A DNA stretch of 36,826 bases, from contig JAEXPQ010000236.1 in NCBI GenBank assembly GCA_023446735.1, positions 1-36,826 of the forward strand, read 5' to 3'. Source of the stretch: Verrucomicrobiota bacterium (lineage in GTDB: Bacteria > Verrucomicrobiota > Verrucomicrobiia > Opitutales > Opitutaceae). The notes under the pieces are model-generated. The model made no database searches, was not told the DNA's origin, and worked only from the letters and a program-made list of their open reading frames with translations. Shown in pieces: positions 25,125 to 32,842 of the stretch. How positions within the stretch are numbered: position 1 is the first letter of the stretch; each line of letters opens with the position of its first letter. The translations under genes and the position numbers were made by a program.

Positions 25125-26036
25125 CTAATCTCGTCGAAGGCGCAGTTGCTCTCCCAGCGCCGTCGCCACGGTTCCCGCCGCGAACTCGAAACCGTGGCCA
25201 GCCAGCACCCCGGGCATCGCCCGTTGCCCTGCGAGCAGCACTTCCCGCCCCATCTGCCCGAACACGGCCCGCACCAACCACGCCGGCGTGCGAACCAACG
25301 CGGGACGCCGGAGCGCCGCCGCGAGCGCGGTGGTGAAATCCGCGTTGCGCACCGGATCGGGCCGCGTCGCGTCGACCGGTCCGGCGATTCGTTCGTCCGC
25401 CCCCACGAAATCGACCGCCCGGCACAACTCGTCGAGCGTGAGCCAACTCATCCACGCCCGCCCGTCGCCCAGGGGCCCGCCCAAGCCGGCCCGGAAAACC
25501 CGCGTCAACCGCGCCAACGCCCCGCCGGCCGGGTCCAGCACCACCCCGAGTCGCAGACACGCAACGCGCACGCCCGCGGCCCCGGCGGGCTGCGTCGCCG
25601 CCTCCCATTCGCCGCAGACCGAGGCGAGAAAACCCGTTCCCTGCGGGGACTGTTCGTCGAGTTCCCGATCCCCGCCGTCCCCATAAAAGCCCACGGCCGA
25701 CGCGTTGATCCCCACACCCGGCCGCCACGGCCCCGCCGCGATCGCGGCGGCGAGCAGCGCTGTCGTCGCCACGCGGCTCCCGCGGATTCGCTCCCGCCTC
25801 GCGTCGGTCCAGCGCCCGGCCGCGATGTTCTCGCCCGCGAGATTCACCAGCGAATCGCACCGCGCCAAGCGTGCGACCTCGAGCCGCCCGCGTTCCGGAT
25901 CCCACTCCACCTCGTCCGGCGCGGCCGCTGGCCGGCGCACCAAGCGCACCACCTCGATCCCCTGCCGCGCCCAGTGCCGGCGCAACCCCTCGCCGACGAA
26001 CCCCGAGCCCCCGGCCAACGCGACGCGGCGCATCAT
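25125..26036 (-). CDS. TIGR01777-family NAD-dependent epimerase/dehydratase-like protein
   Basis: This is a 303-residue extended SDR-type protein. The N-terminal Rossmann motif VALAGGSGFVGEGL binds NAD(P). VNLAGENIAAGRWTDARRERIRGSRVATT is diagnostic of the TIGR01777 (SDR39U1/YfcH) family. GINASAVGFYGDGGD covers the active-site region, where the usual SDR tyrosine-lysine pair is altered. The C-terminal part with VLLAGQRAMPGVLAGHGFEFAAGTVATAL corresponds to the family's DUF1731-like tail. The biochemical role is not established. The start is ATGATG and overlaps the photolyase stop by 4 bp, so the two are translated together. SDR39U1-like genes beside photolyase genes hint at a light or redox link, but that is only inference. 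Confidence 0.88.
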   Translation of the reverse strand: MMRRVALAGGSGFVGEGLRRHWARQGIEVVRLVRRPAAAPDEVEWDPERGRLEVARLARCDSLVNLAGENIAAGRWTDARRERIRGSRVATTALLAAAIAAGPWRPGVGINASAVGFYGDGGDRELDEQSPQGTGFLASVCGEWEAATQPAGAAGVRVACLRLGVVLDPAGGALARLTRVFRAGLGGPLGDGRAWMSWLTLDELCRAVDFVGADERIAGPVDATRPDPVRNADFTTALAAALRRPALVRTPAWLVRAVFGQMGREVLLAGQRAMPGVLAGHGFEFAAGTVATALGEQLRLRRD

Positions 26037-27502
26037 GGAGCCCTCCCCGCGTCACGACCCGCTCGCCACTCGGCCAGCGCCTGCAACGCCCGTTCCCGGC
26101 CCCGTTTCGGGTCGACGATCGGGTGCGGGTACTCGGCGCCGAGGCGCACACCGGCGCCGGCCAGATCGAGCGGCGGAGCCTCCCAGGGACAATGAATCCA
26201 TTCTGCAGGCACGCGCGCAAGCTCCGGGACCCAGCGCCTCACGTAGGCCCCGGCCGGGTCGAACTTCCCGCCCTGCAACACCGGATTGAAGATGCGAAAG
26301 TAAGGCGCGGCATCCGCCCCGCACCCGGCGCTCCATTGCCAGCCCAGCGTGTTGTTCGCCAGATCGGCGTCGACCAGCGTCTCGTGGAACCACGCCGCCC
26401 CGTCGCGCCAAGGTTGCAGCAGCTGCTTCACGAAAAACGACGACACGATCATGCGCACCCGGTTGTGCATCCAGCCCGTGCGCCAAAGCTGCCGCATCCC
26501 CGCGTCGACGATCGGGTAGCCGGTCGCACCGCGGCGCCACGCCCGCTGCACGGCCTCGTCCCGCCGCCACGGAAACGACGCGTATTCGGCACGCAAAGGC
26601 GCCTCCGGCGTCGACGGAAAATGCCACAGCAGATGATACGCGAACTCCCGCCAGCCCACCTCGTCGAGGAACACCTGCGCGCCACGGCTGCGCGGCATCA
26701 CCCCCGACTCGCGCGAGGCCTCCTCCACCGCGGCCCACACCTGGCGCGGCGTCAGTTCGCCGAAGTGCAACGCCGTCGAGAGCCGCGAGGTCCCGTCGAC
26801 CGCGGGTCGGTCCCGGGCGGCATCGTAGGCGTCCATCGCCGCCGCGATGAAGCGCGCGAGGCGCCGTTGTGCGCCCGCCTCGCCCGGTTCGCCGCTCTCC
26901 GGAAACTCCGCCGCCCAATCCGGCTTCGGCCGGAGCCCCCAGTCGGCGAGCGCGTCGCTCCGCGGCCACCGCCCCGGAACCGCGAACGATCGGGGAACCG
27001 GCCGGTCGAGCGGCTTCGCGCGCTCGCGGTTCCGGCAGTGCCGCCAGAACGGCGTGAACACCTGGAACGGGCCGCCGCTCTGGTTGCGCACCGCGGCGGG
27101 ATCGAAAAGCAACCGCCCCTCGCCCGCGACCACCTCGATCCCGTCCGCCCCGAGGGCCGCCCGCACCCGCGCCTCGGCCGCCTCGCCCGCCGGTTCGAAC
27201 GAGCGATTCCAATACACGGCCCCGGCGCCGGTCTCGGCGATCAGCGCGCGCAGTTCCGCCAGGTTGTCCCCGCGGCGCAGCACCAAGCGCGAACCGCGCG
27301 CCGCCAGCTCGGCCGCCAGCGCCGCGAGCGAACCGTGCAGCCACCAACCCGACGCCTTCCCGCACCGCCTCGCCGCCTCCTCCGGATCGAGGATGAAGAC
27401 CGGGACGATTCCCCGCCCGCGCGCCACCCCTGCGGCCAGCGCCTCGTTGTCGCGGAGTCGCAAATCCCGGCGGAACCAGAGCAGAGTGGGCGCTGCGGCC
27501 AT
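26033..27502 (-). CDS. phrB: Deoxyribodipyrimidine photolyase (class I)
   Basis: This is a 489-residue cryptochrome/photolyase family protein that repairs UV-induced pyrimidine dimers using FAD and blue light. The N-terminal antenna domain starts LLWFRRDLRLRDNEAL. The FAD-binding C-terminal half has TSRLSTALHFGELTPRQVW, FLDEVGWREFAYHLLWHFP, WRRGATGYPIVDAGMRQLWRTGWMHNRVRMIVSSFFVK and NNTLGWQWSAGCGADAAPYFRIFNP, all typical of CPD photolyases. The length is normal. It is divergent from rpoN across 164 bp and heads a two-gene operon with the overlapping epimerase-like gene. Confidence 0.94.
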   Translation of the reverse strand: MAAAPTLLWFRRDLRLRDNEALAAGVARGRGIVPVFILDPEEAARRCGKASGWWLHGSLAALAAELAARGSRLVLRRGDNLAELRALIAETGAGAVYWNRSFEPAGEAAEARVRAALGADGIEVVAGEGRLLFDPAAVRNQSGGPFQVFTPFWRHCRNRERAKPLDRPVPRSFAVPGRWPRSDALADWGLRPKPDWAAEFPESGEPGEAGAQRRLARFIAAAMDAYDAARDRPAVDGTSRLSTALHFGELTPRQVWAAVEEASRESGVMPRSRGAQVFLDEVGWREFAYHLLWHFPSTPEAPLRAEYASFPWRRDEAVQRAWRRGATGYPIVDAGMRQLWRTGWMHNRVRMIVSSFFVKQLLQPWRDGAAWFHETLVDADLANNTLGWQWSAGCGADAAPYFRIFNPVLQGGKFDPAGAYVRRWVPELARVPAEWIHCPWEAPPLDLAGAGVRLGAEYPHPIVDPKRGRERALQALAEWRAGRDAGRAP

Positions 27503-27584
27503 GCGCGCAGCGAAGAAGCCGACCGCCGGCTGTCAATCCCGGCCCGACTCTTCCGCAATTCTCGCAACGAGTAACTTGCGCCGC

Positions 27585-27600
27585 TGGCATGCCGCGTGCA
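27585..27600 (+). promoter_or_regulatory. Candidate sigma-54 promoter upstream of rpoN
   Basis: TGGCATGCCGCGTGCA matches the -24/-12 consensus (TGGCACG-N4-TTGCA) at all but two defined positions. The essential GG (27586-27587) and GC (27598-27599) are separated by exactly 10 bp. The predicted transcription start, near 27611, leaves a ~55-nt leader before the rpoN ATG. This would make rpoN autoregulated. No enhancer site was identified in the divergent region. Confidence 0.45.
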
Positions 27601-27666
27601 GCCTGCTGGTCCTTTTGATCGCCCACCAACGCCCGCCGCCTCCGCGGCGCCCGCTCGTCCCACGGA

Positions 27667-29118
27667 ATGCAACACGGTTTCTCCCAACACCTCGGTCAAC
27701 GCCAGACCCAGTCGCTCGTGCTGGCGCCGCAGCTGCGGCAGTCGTTGAAGATCCTGCAGGTGGCGGCGCTCGACCTGCGCGCCACCATCGCCGAGGAGCT
27801 GCAGAGCAACCCGGTGCTCGAGGAGCTGCCGATGGAGAACGTCTCGCTGGAGAAGAACCAGGCGGAGGCGGACGCCAGCGACTCGTCCGACCAACGCGAG
27901 GAGATGCAGTTCGACCGCGAGTTCGAGGTCCTCGCCAAGATGGGCGAAGATTTCAACGACGCTTCGTTCGTCCAGCACGGCGACGGTGAATCCTACACCT
28001 CCGAGGACGCCGAGCGGCGCCAGCATTTCTTCGACTCGCTCGTCGGCGAACCGTCTCTCCAGGAACACCTCATGGAGCAGGCCGAACTGGCGGACTGCCC
28101 GGCGGCGGTGCGGGACGCCGTGCGCTACCTCGTCGGCAGCCTCGACGACCGCGGCTTCCTCACCTCGTCCGTCTCCGACATCGCCCTGATGGCGAAGGTG
28201 CCGCTCGAGACCGTGCAGGAGGCGAAGAAGCTGCTCAACGGCTTCGATCCCATCGGTATCGGCGCGACGGATCTCCCCGAGTGCCTGCTCATCCAGCTCC
28301 AGGCCAAGGGCCGGGGCGGATCGATCGCCGCCCGCATCGTCCGGGACCATTTCGCCCTGCTCACCCGCCGGCGTCTGCCCGACATCGCGCGCAAGATGGG
28401 CTACCCGATCGACGACATCCAGAACGCCATCGGCGAGATCGGGCTGCTCGATCCGGCCCCGGGCCGGCGCTTCGCCGAGGACCACAACCGTGTGGTCGTG
28501 CCCGACGTGACCGTGGAGAAGGTCGGCGACGAGTGGACGATCATCCTCAACGACGACTACATCCCGCGCGTCCGGCTCAGCCGGGCCTACAAGGAGATCA
28601 TCGCCAAAGGAAAACTCTCCGATCCGGACCGCGCCTACCTGCGCGAGAAGATGCGCGCCGGGAAGTTCCTCATCAACTCCATCGAGCAACGCCAGCGCAC
28701 CATCGAGCGCATCACCCGCGAAATCATCAAGGTGCAGCTCGCCTTCTTCGAGGAGGGCCTCTCGAAGCTCCGCCCCCTGACGATGACCCAAATCGCCGAC
28801 GCGGTCGGGGTGCACGAGACGACCGTCAGCCGGGCCATCGCCAACAAGTTCATCCGTACCCCGCACGGCGTGCTGCCGATGAAGTTCTTCTTCACTTCCG
28901 GCTACGAGTCCCAGGACGGCGCCTCGATCTCGAACACGAGCGTCAAGGACATGATCAAGGCGCTCATCGAGGACGAGGAGGTGTCCAAGCCCCGCAGCGA
29001 CCAGGAGCTCGTGGGCATGCTCACCGCGCGTGGCATTCCGATCGCCCGCCGAACCGTCGCGAAGTACCGCGACGAGCTCGGGATCCTGCCCAGCAATCTG
29101 CGGCGTCGCTACGAGTAG
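27667..29118 (+). CDS. rpoN: RNA polymerase sigma-54 factor RpoN
   Basis: The 483-residue protein has all three RpoN regions. The glutamine/leucine-rich activator-interaction domain is at the N-terminus (QTQSLVLAPQLRQSLKILQVAALDLRATIAEELQSNPVLEE), followed by an acidic linker at ~55-115. The core-binding domain spans ~120-300. A helix-turn-helix (MTQIADAVGVHETTVSRAIANKFIRTPHG) precedes the C-terminal RpoN box ARRTVAKYR that reads the -24 element. Sigma-54 holoenzyme needs an ATP-driven enhancer-binding protein; none is encoded in this window. The next genes downstream are amt-glnK, classic sigma-54 targets, separated by an 807-bp gap. Confidence 0.96.
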   Translation: MQHGFSQHLGQRQTQSLVLAPQLRQSLKILQVAALDLRATIAEELQSNPVLEELPMENVSLEKNQAEADASDSSDQREEMQFDREFEVLAKMGEDFNDASFVQHGDGESYTSEDAERRQHFFDSLVGEPSLQEHLMEQAELADCPAAVRDAVRYLVGSLDDRGFLTSSVSDIALMAKVPLETVQEAKKLLNGFDPIGIGATDLPECLLIQLQAKGRGGSIAARIVRDHFALLTRRRLPDIARKMGYPIDDIQNAIGEIGLLDPAPGRRFAEDHNRVVVPDVTVEKVGDEWTIILNDDYIPRVRLSRAYKEIIAKGKLSDPDRAYLREKMRAGKFLINSIEQRQRTIERITREIIKVQLAFFEEGLSKLRPLTMTQIADAVGVHETTVSRAIANKFIRTPHGVLPMKFFFTSGYESQDGASISNTSVKDMIKALIEDEEVSKPRSDQELVGMLTARGIPIARRTVAKYRDELGILPSNLRRRYE

Positions 29119-29744
29119 GACGCGAACCCGAGCGACTCCGACCCGAGCGGGAAACCGTCTCGCAGCGGCCCTCGCGGCATTGGTCCGGCTTCCGCCCGTG
29201 CGGATAGCAGCACGTTTCACGTCAGGGGCGCCCCAGGGAGGACGAGATCTCCGCACAGTTCCTCATCGCTCCCGACAGAGGCGCGGCCTTCCCGCCGCGA
29301 AAGGCGAGCCCGGTCCGAACGCCGCCGTACCTGCTCGCGGGCTGTAGTCCACAGCCGGAGTCGGGCCCGATCAGTGGCCGAGGCGCCCCTCCGATATCCG
29401 ACCGTCGCACCGGTCGGCCAACCATGCCGCACGGAAAGCGGGATGAATTCCACGGCCCGACTCGCTGCTTCGACCATCACCGCTGGTCCGAGGAGGGCCC
29501 GCCCCGCGCTCGTCCCCCGCCACGAGACAGTGCGAGCGACAGGGTGAGCGCGCCACCTGGCATTCAACGGTGAATTCCCGCATATTGCCCGCACGCGCTT
29601 CAGGTTTTTCCGAAACGGCCGAACCCCCACAAACGAGCACTCTGCCCACCGCGCTCCCACCATCTCAGCGCTAGCGCGGCCCCCACAACTGCCGCTCTGT
29701 TTGTGTCGCTGGGAATCGAATCGGTGTTAGGTGCGTTGGGGAGC

Positions 29745-29830
29745 GGCGTTTTCCCGCCAATCCGCTCATCGAAAACGCCCTCCGCGTAGGAACCGGCGCT
29801 TGCGGCCCGAACGGATTGCGCAAAAACGCC
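29745..29830. promoter_or_regulatory. Three AAAACGCC sites upstream of amt (candidate enhancer sites)
   Basis: GGCGTTTTC (29745-29753) and GAAAACGCC (29771-29779) form a perfect 9-bp inverted pair. A third copy, AAAAACGCC (29822-29830), repeats the right-hand orientation. They lie roughly 172, 146 and 95 bp upstream of the start site predicted from the sigma-54-like promoter, within the usual range for enhancer-binding protein sites. They do not match the NtrC consensus, so the binding protein is unknown. Confidence 0.4.
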
Positions 29831-29894
29831 CACACCGGGCGCGCCCCGGGCAAACTCGACATAAACGTCGGGAAATCACAATCCCCGGCAACGC

Positions 29895-29910
29895 TGGCAT
29901 CGTGGCTGCT
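29895..29910 (+). promoter_or_regulatory. Candidate sigma-54 promoter immediately upstream of amt
   Basis: TGGCATCGTGGCTGCT has GG (29896-29897) and GC (29908-29909) exactly 10 bp apart, plus the TGGCA and TGCT flanks expected for a -24/-12 promoter. It shares GCTGGCAT with the rpoN candidate. The predicted start site, near 29921, is only ~5 bp before the amt ATG, which would give a nearly leaderless message. Confidence 0.45.
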
Positions 29911-29925
29911 AAACCGGCCCCGACT

Positions 29926-31392
29926 ATGCTCAGCACACTCCTCTCTCCACGCTCCGTTCTGCTCGCGTTGGGGTTGGCCGCCACCTCGTGGTGCGCCGTA
30001 GCCGCCGATGCTCCCGCGACGCCTTCCCCGGAAGAGCGCATCGCCGCCCTCGAAGCCTACGTCAACAACACCGATCCCGGTGCCGCCCTCGCGGGCGTTC
30101 CCGGCCCCGGCCACAACGGCTGGATGATGACCTGCGCGGCCCTCGTGCTCTTCATGACGCTGCCCGGTCTCGCGCTGTTCTACGGCGGCCTGGTCCGCAG
30201 CAAGAACGTGCTCTCGGTCCTGGCGCAATGCCTCGGCATCGCCGGCCTAGTCACGATCCTCTGGTGGGCCTTCGGCTATAGCTTCGTGTTCGGCAAGAGC
30301 TTCACCGAGAGCGGCAGCTTCCTGGGCCACTTCCTCGGGGGCAGCGAATTCTTCTTCCTGAAGGGAGTCACCTCCGCGCCCAACACCGACTACTCGTACT
30401 GGGTATCGCACAACGTGTTCGCGATGTACCAAATGATGTTCGCGATCATCACCCCGGCGTTGATCGTCGGCGCGATCGCCGAGCGCATGAAGTTCTCCGC
30501 CATCCTCGCCTTCGTCACCCTCTGGATGGTACTCATCTACTTCCCGCTCGCCCACATGGTCTGGGGCGTGACCGGCAGCATGAACGGCGTCTGGAACGGC
30601 GACGCCTCGATCCGCGCGATCGACTTCGCCGGAGGCACCGTGGTGCACATGTCGTCCGGCTGGTCCGCGCTCATCCTCTGCCTCATCCTCGGGCCGCGCC
30701 TGGGCTTCCTGAAGGAGAAGATGGCGCCGCATAGCATGGTGCTCTGCATGGTCGGAACCGGCATCCTCTGGGTGGGTTGGTACGGCTTCAACGCCGGCTC
30801 GGCCCTCGCCGCCGACGGCGTCGCCGCCAACGCCTTCATGACCACCACCGTGGCCGCCGCCGTCGCCGCCTTCGTCTGGCCGATGCTCGAATGGATCACC
30901 CGCGGGCACCCCTCCATCCTCGGTTTCTGCTCGGGCGCCGTCGCCGGTCTCGTCGTCATCACGCCCGCCGCCGGCTTCACCGATGTTTCGGGCGCCGTGC
31001 TGATCGGCCTGCTCGCCGGCTCCATCCCGTACGTCGCCTGCACCAAGCTCAAGGGCTGGCTCAAGTACGACGACGCGCTCGACACTTTTGGCGTGCACGC
31101 CGTGGGCGGCACCATGGGCGCCCTCGTGACCGGCTTCCTCGCCACCAGCGACGTGAACGCCAACCTCACCGGCTCCTACGCCGCCAAGAACGGTCTCGCC
31201 GGCCTCGTCACCGACGGCGGCCTCTGGCTTGAACAAGCCAAGGCCATGGGCCTCACGATCCTCATGTCGGTCGTCGGCACCATCGTGATCGCCTACCTCG
31301 TGAAGGTGACCATCGGCCTGCGCGCCGCCCCGGATGTCGAACGCCAAGGCCTCGACCTCGCCGAACACGGCGAAGAGGGCTACATCTACTGA
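29926..31392 (+). CDS. amt: Ammonium transporter (Amt family)
   Basis: This is a 488-residue inner-membrane ammonium channel. It has a cleavable signal peptide (MLSTLLSPRSVLLALGLAATSWCAVAAD) like E. coli AmtB, then a short periplasmic segment and 11 membrane helices starting at GWMMTCAALVLFMTLPGLALFYGGLVRSKNVLS. The twin pore histidines are visible in DFAGGTVVHMSSGWSAL and DTFGVHAVGGTMGAL. The start at 29926 is chosen because it begins the signal peptide; upstream in-frame sequence is intergenic. It is followed 30 bp later by glnK, whose product plugs the channel when ammonium is plentiful. A sigma-54-like promoter lies directly upstream. Confidence 0.95.
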   Translation: MLSTLLSPRSVLLALGLAATSWCAVAADAPATPSPEERIAALEAYVNNTDPGAALAGVPGPGHNGWMMTCAALVLFMTLPGLALFYGGLVRSKNVLSVLAQCLGIAGLVTILWWAFGYSFVFGKSFTESGSFLGHFLGGSEFFFLKGVTSAPNTDYSYWVSHNVFAMYQMMFAIITPALIVGAIAERMKFSAILAFVTLWMVLIYFPLAHMVWGVTGSMNGVWNGDASIRAIDFAGGTVVHMSSGWSALILCLILGPRLGFLKEKMAPHSMVLCMVGTGILWVGWYGFNAGSALAADGVAANAFMTTTVAAAVAAFVWPMLEWITRGHPSILGFCSGAVAGLVVITPAAGFTDVSGAVLIGLLAGSIPYVACTKLKGWLKYDDALDTFGVHAVGGTMGALVTGFLATSDVNANLTGSYAAKNGLAGLVTDGGLWLEQAKAMGLTILMSVVGTIVIAYLVKVTIGLRAAPDVERQGLDLAEHGEEGYIY

Positions 31393-31422
31393 TCCAGCAA
31401 CCGAGAGCCTGATACACACACC

Positions 31423-31761
31423 ATGAAACTCATCACCGCCATCATCAAGCCCTTCAAGCTGGAGGAAGTGAAGGACGCGTTGTCCGCCATCGGCGTCGAA
31501 GGCATGACCGTCACCGAGGTCAAGGGCTTCGGCCGCCAGAAGGGACACACCGAGATCTACCGCGGCAGCGAGTACACCGTCGACTTCCTGCCGAAGGTGA
31601 AGCTCGAGGTCGCCGTCGCCGACGCGCTCGTCGGCAAGGTCGTCGACACCGTCGTCGCCGCCGCCAAGACCGGCAAGATCGGCGACGGCAAGATCTTCGT
31701 CGCGCCGCTCGAGGAGGTCATCCGCATCCGCACCGACGAACGCGGCGAGACCGCGATCTGA
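31423..31761 (+). CDS. glnK: Nitrogen regulatory protein P-II (GlnK/GlnB)
   Basis: The 112-residue P-II protein starts MKLITAIIKPFKLEEVKDAL. It has the T-loop FGRQKGHTEIYRGSEYTVDFLPK with the uridylylation-site Tyr51, and the C-loop GKIGDGKIFVAPLEEVIRIRTDERG. P-II proteins sense ATP, ADP and 2-oxoglutarate and control nitrogen uptake and glutamine synthetase. GlnK and GlnB cannot be separated by sequence alone; linkage to amt favours GlnK, which binds Amt. A strong intrinsic terminator follows, so amt-glnK is a complete two-gene unit. Confidence 0.95.
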   Translation: MKLITAIIKPFKLEEVKDALSAIGVEGMTVTEVKGFGRQKGHTEIYRGSEYTVDFLPKVKLEVAVADALVGKVVDTVVAAAKTGKIGDGKIFVAPLEEVIRIRTDERGETAI

Positions 31762-31820
31762 GCTCCGGGACGGTGCCGCGTCGTCGCTGAGCCGGCGCCG
31801 TCGACCGTCAATTGCTCACA

Positions 31821-31851
31821 GCCGGGCTTCCTTCGGGGAGCCCGGCTTTTT
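31821..31851 (+). terminator. Intrinsic terminator after amt-glnK
   Basis: An 11-bp stem (31821-31831 with 31836-31846, core GCCGGGCT / AGCCCGGC, one G-U pair) is capped by a C(TTCG)G tetraloop and followed by TTTTT. The remaining gap to 32081 holds no gene. It does contain three mutually pairable GCCCCG/CGGGGCGA/TCGCCCCG segments (31911-31960), probably a chance effect of base composition. Confidence 0.9.
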
Positions 31852-32081
31852 CGCATCGTCAACCATCCCCGAAACAAGGCGCCCACCCCGAGGGCTTCTC
31901 CCACCCCTTTGCCCCGAGAATCGCTCACCCGGGGCGAGAGCCGACGAGGTTTTCGCCCCGCCGTGTCGGATCGTAACTCCGGCGAATTCGCGCTGCTCCA
32001 GCGCCCCGCTTACGCCCTCAACGGAAGAGTGAAATACTCGCGTTGAGACAGAGGCAGGCTTTCCGAGGCCCATCGCCGGAC

Positions 32082-32651
32082 CTACTTCGTCAACTCCATG
32101 ACGAGATTGAAGGCCGCTTGCTCGGGCTTGTTGCGCAGCTCCCGGTCGCGCAACTCCGGATGTTCCGACCTGCTGGTCGGAACGACATCGGCTCGCGAGA
32201 AACCCAGGTGGCGAGCCACCAAGGTCAGGCTCTCCTCACAATAGAAGTGCTTGTGGCTCCACAGCGTGAACGCCTCATGCCGGCCCTGCGCCGCCCCTGC
32301 GAAATCGCTGCACCGATAATGGCGCTGCAGGACACCGCGCAGGCCCGGGAAGGCCAGGCGGAGCACGCCCCCCGGAGCGAACGTCCGGTGGCACTCCGCG
32401 AGGAAGACCAGCGACTCCGCCTGGTCGAGGTGCTCGAGGAAATGTTCGGAGAAGCCGAACCGGAAATGGTCGTCGGGAAACGGATGCCGGCCGGCGAGGT
32501 CCATGCGCAGGATCTGCGCCTTGAGTTCCGGGGCGACCGTTTCCCACGGGTAGCACGCATCGAACCCGTCGAGGTTGAGCCAGCCCGGCAGGATGTTGCC
32601 GCCACAGCCGTAATGAACCTTTTGGGGCAGAGGTTCGGGAAGTACGGACAT
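32082..32651 (-). CDS. Class I SAM-dependent methyltransferase
   Basis: This is a 189-residue protein of the small Methyltransf_11/COG4627 type. Motif I reads VHYGCGGNILPGWLNLDGFD near residue 12, followed by HPFPDDHFRFGFSEHFLEHLDQAESLVFLAECHRTFAPGGVLRLAFPGL, which covers the post-motif I acidic loop, the conserved 'sEhflEHl' helix and the 'LkPGGvlr' strand. The substrate is unknown; relatives often act on sugar or lipid moieties in surface polysaccharide clusters. The ATG at 32651 precedes motif I by 11 residues. The frame is open to 32819, but the extra residues are proline/glycine-rich and cross the hairpin at 32788-32816. Confidence 0.82.
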   Translation of the reverse strand: MSVLPEPLPQKVHYGCGGNILPGWLNLDGFDACYPWETVAPELKAQILRMDLAGRHPFPDDHFRFGFSEHFLEHLDQAESLVFLAECHRTFAPGGVLRLAFPGLRGVLQRHYRCSDFAGAAQGRHEAFTLWSHKHFYCEESLTLVARHLGFSRADVVPTSRSEHPELRDRELRNKPEQAAFNLVMELTK

Positions 32652-32787
32652 CGTGGATGGATCGCGACGATTAGGCCGGGGCGGACCCGACGGGCGCAAC
32701 CCCCAAAGGTCGTACCATGCCGCCGGCGCAAGAAACGCGACGCCCCGCCCGCGGGCGCCCCGCCCCGCAACTTGGGCACCCAACGGA

Positions 32788-32816
32788 ACAGCCGGCCCCA
32801 CGGGGGAGCCGGCTGT
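32788..32816 (-). terminator. Hairpin after the lipoprotein gene
   Basis: A perfect 9-bp inverted repeat (ACAGCCGGC 32788-32796, GCCGGCTGT 32808-32816) extends inward as CCC/GGG. It lies 27 bp past the lipoprotein stop codon. The T-run on the minus strand is poor (GTTCC), so termination is probable but not certain. Confidence 0.5.
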
Positions 32817-32842
32817 CATGTAATTCGCGAGACCGAGGTCGC

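Larger units (their letters stand above)
29119..29925. other. Gene-free interval between rpoN and amt
   Basis: This 807-bp stretch has only short overlapping frames on both strands that resemble no known family; the longest credible is 29217-29663 on minus. Its 3' part (29745-29910) carries the three AAAACGCC sites and the sigma-54-like promoter listed separately. In 29119-29744 nothing recognisable was found, neither a tRNA nor a clear terminator for rpoN. The length leaves room for an unannotated small RNA or a decayed gene. Confidence 0.5.

Noticed and set aside
29217..29663. 148-codon minus-strand frame between rpoN and amt
   Set aside because: It has no known motif, is Arg-rich, and overlaps other random frames. 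It is not supported as a gene.
31911..31960. Mutually exclusive GCCCCG/CGGGGCGA/TCGCCCCG pairings resembling an attenuator
   Set aside because: It lies downstream of two convergent genes, where no downstream gene could be regulated. It is probably compositional.
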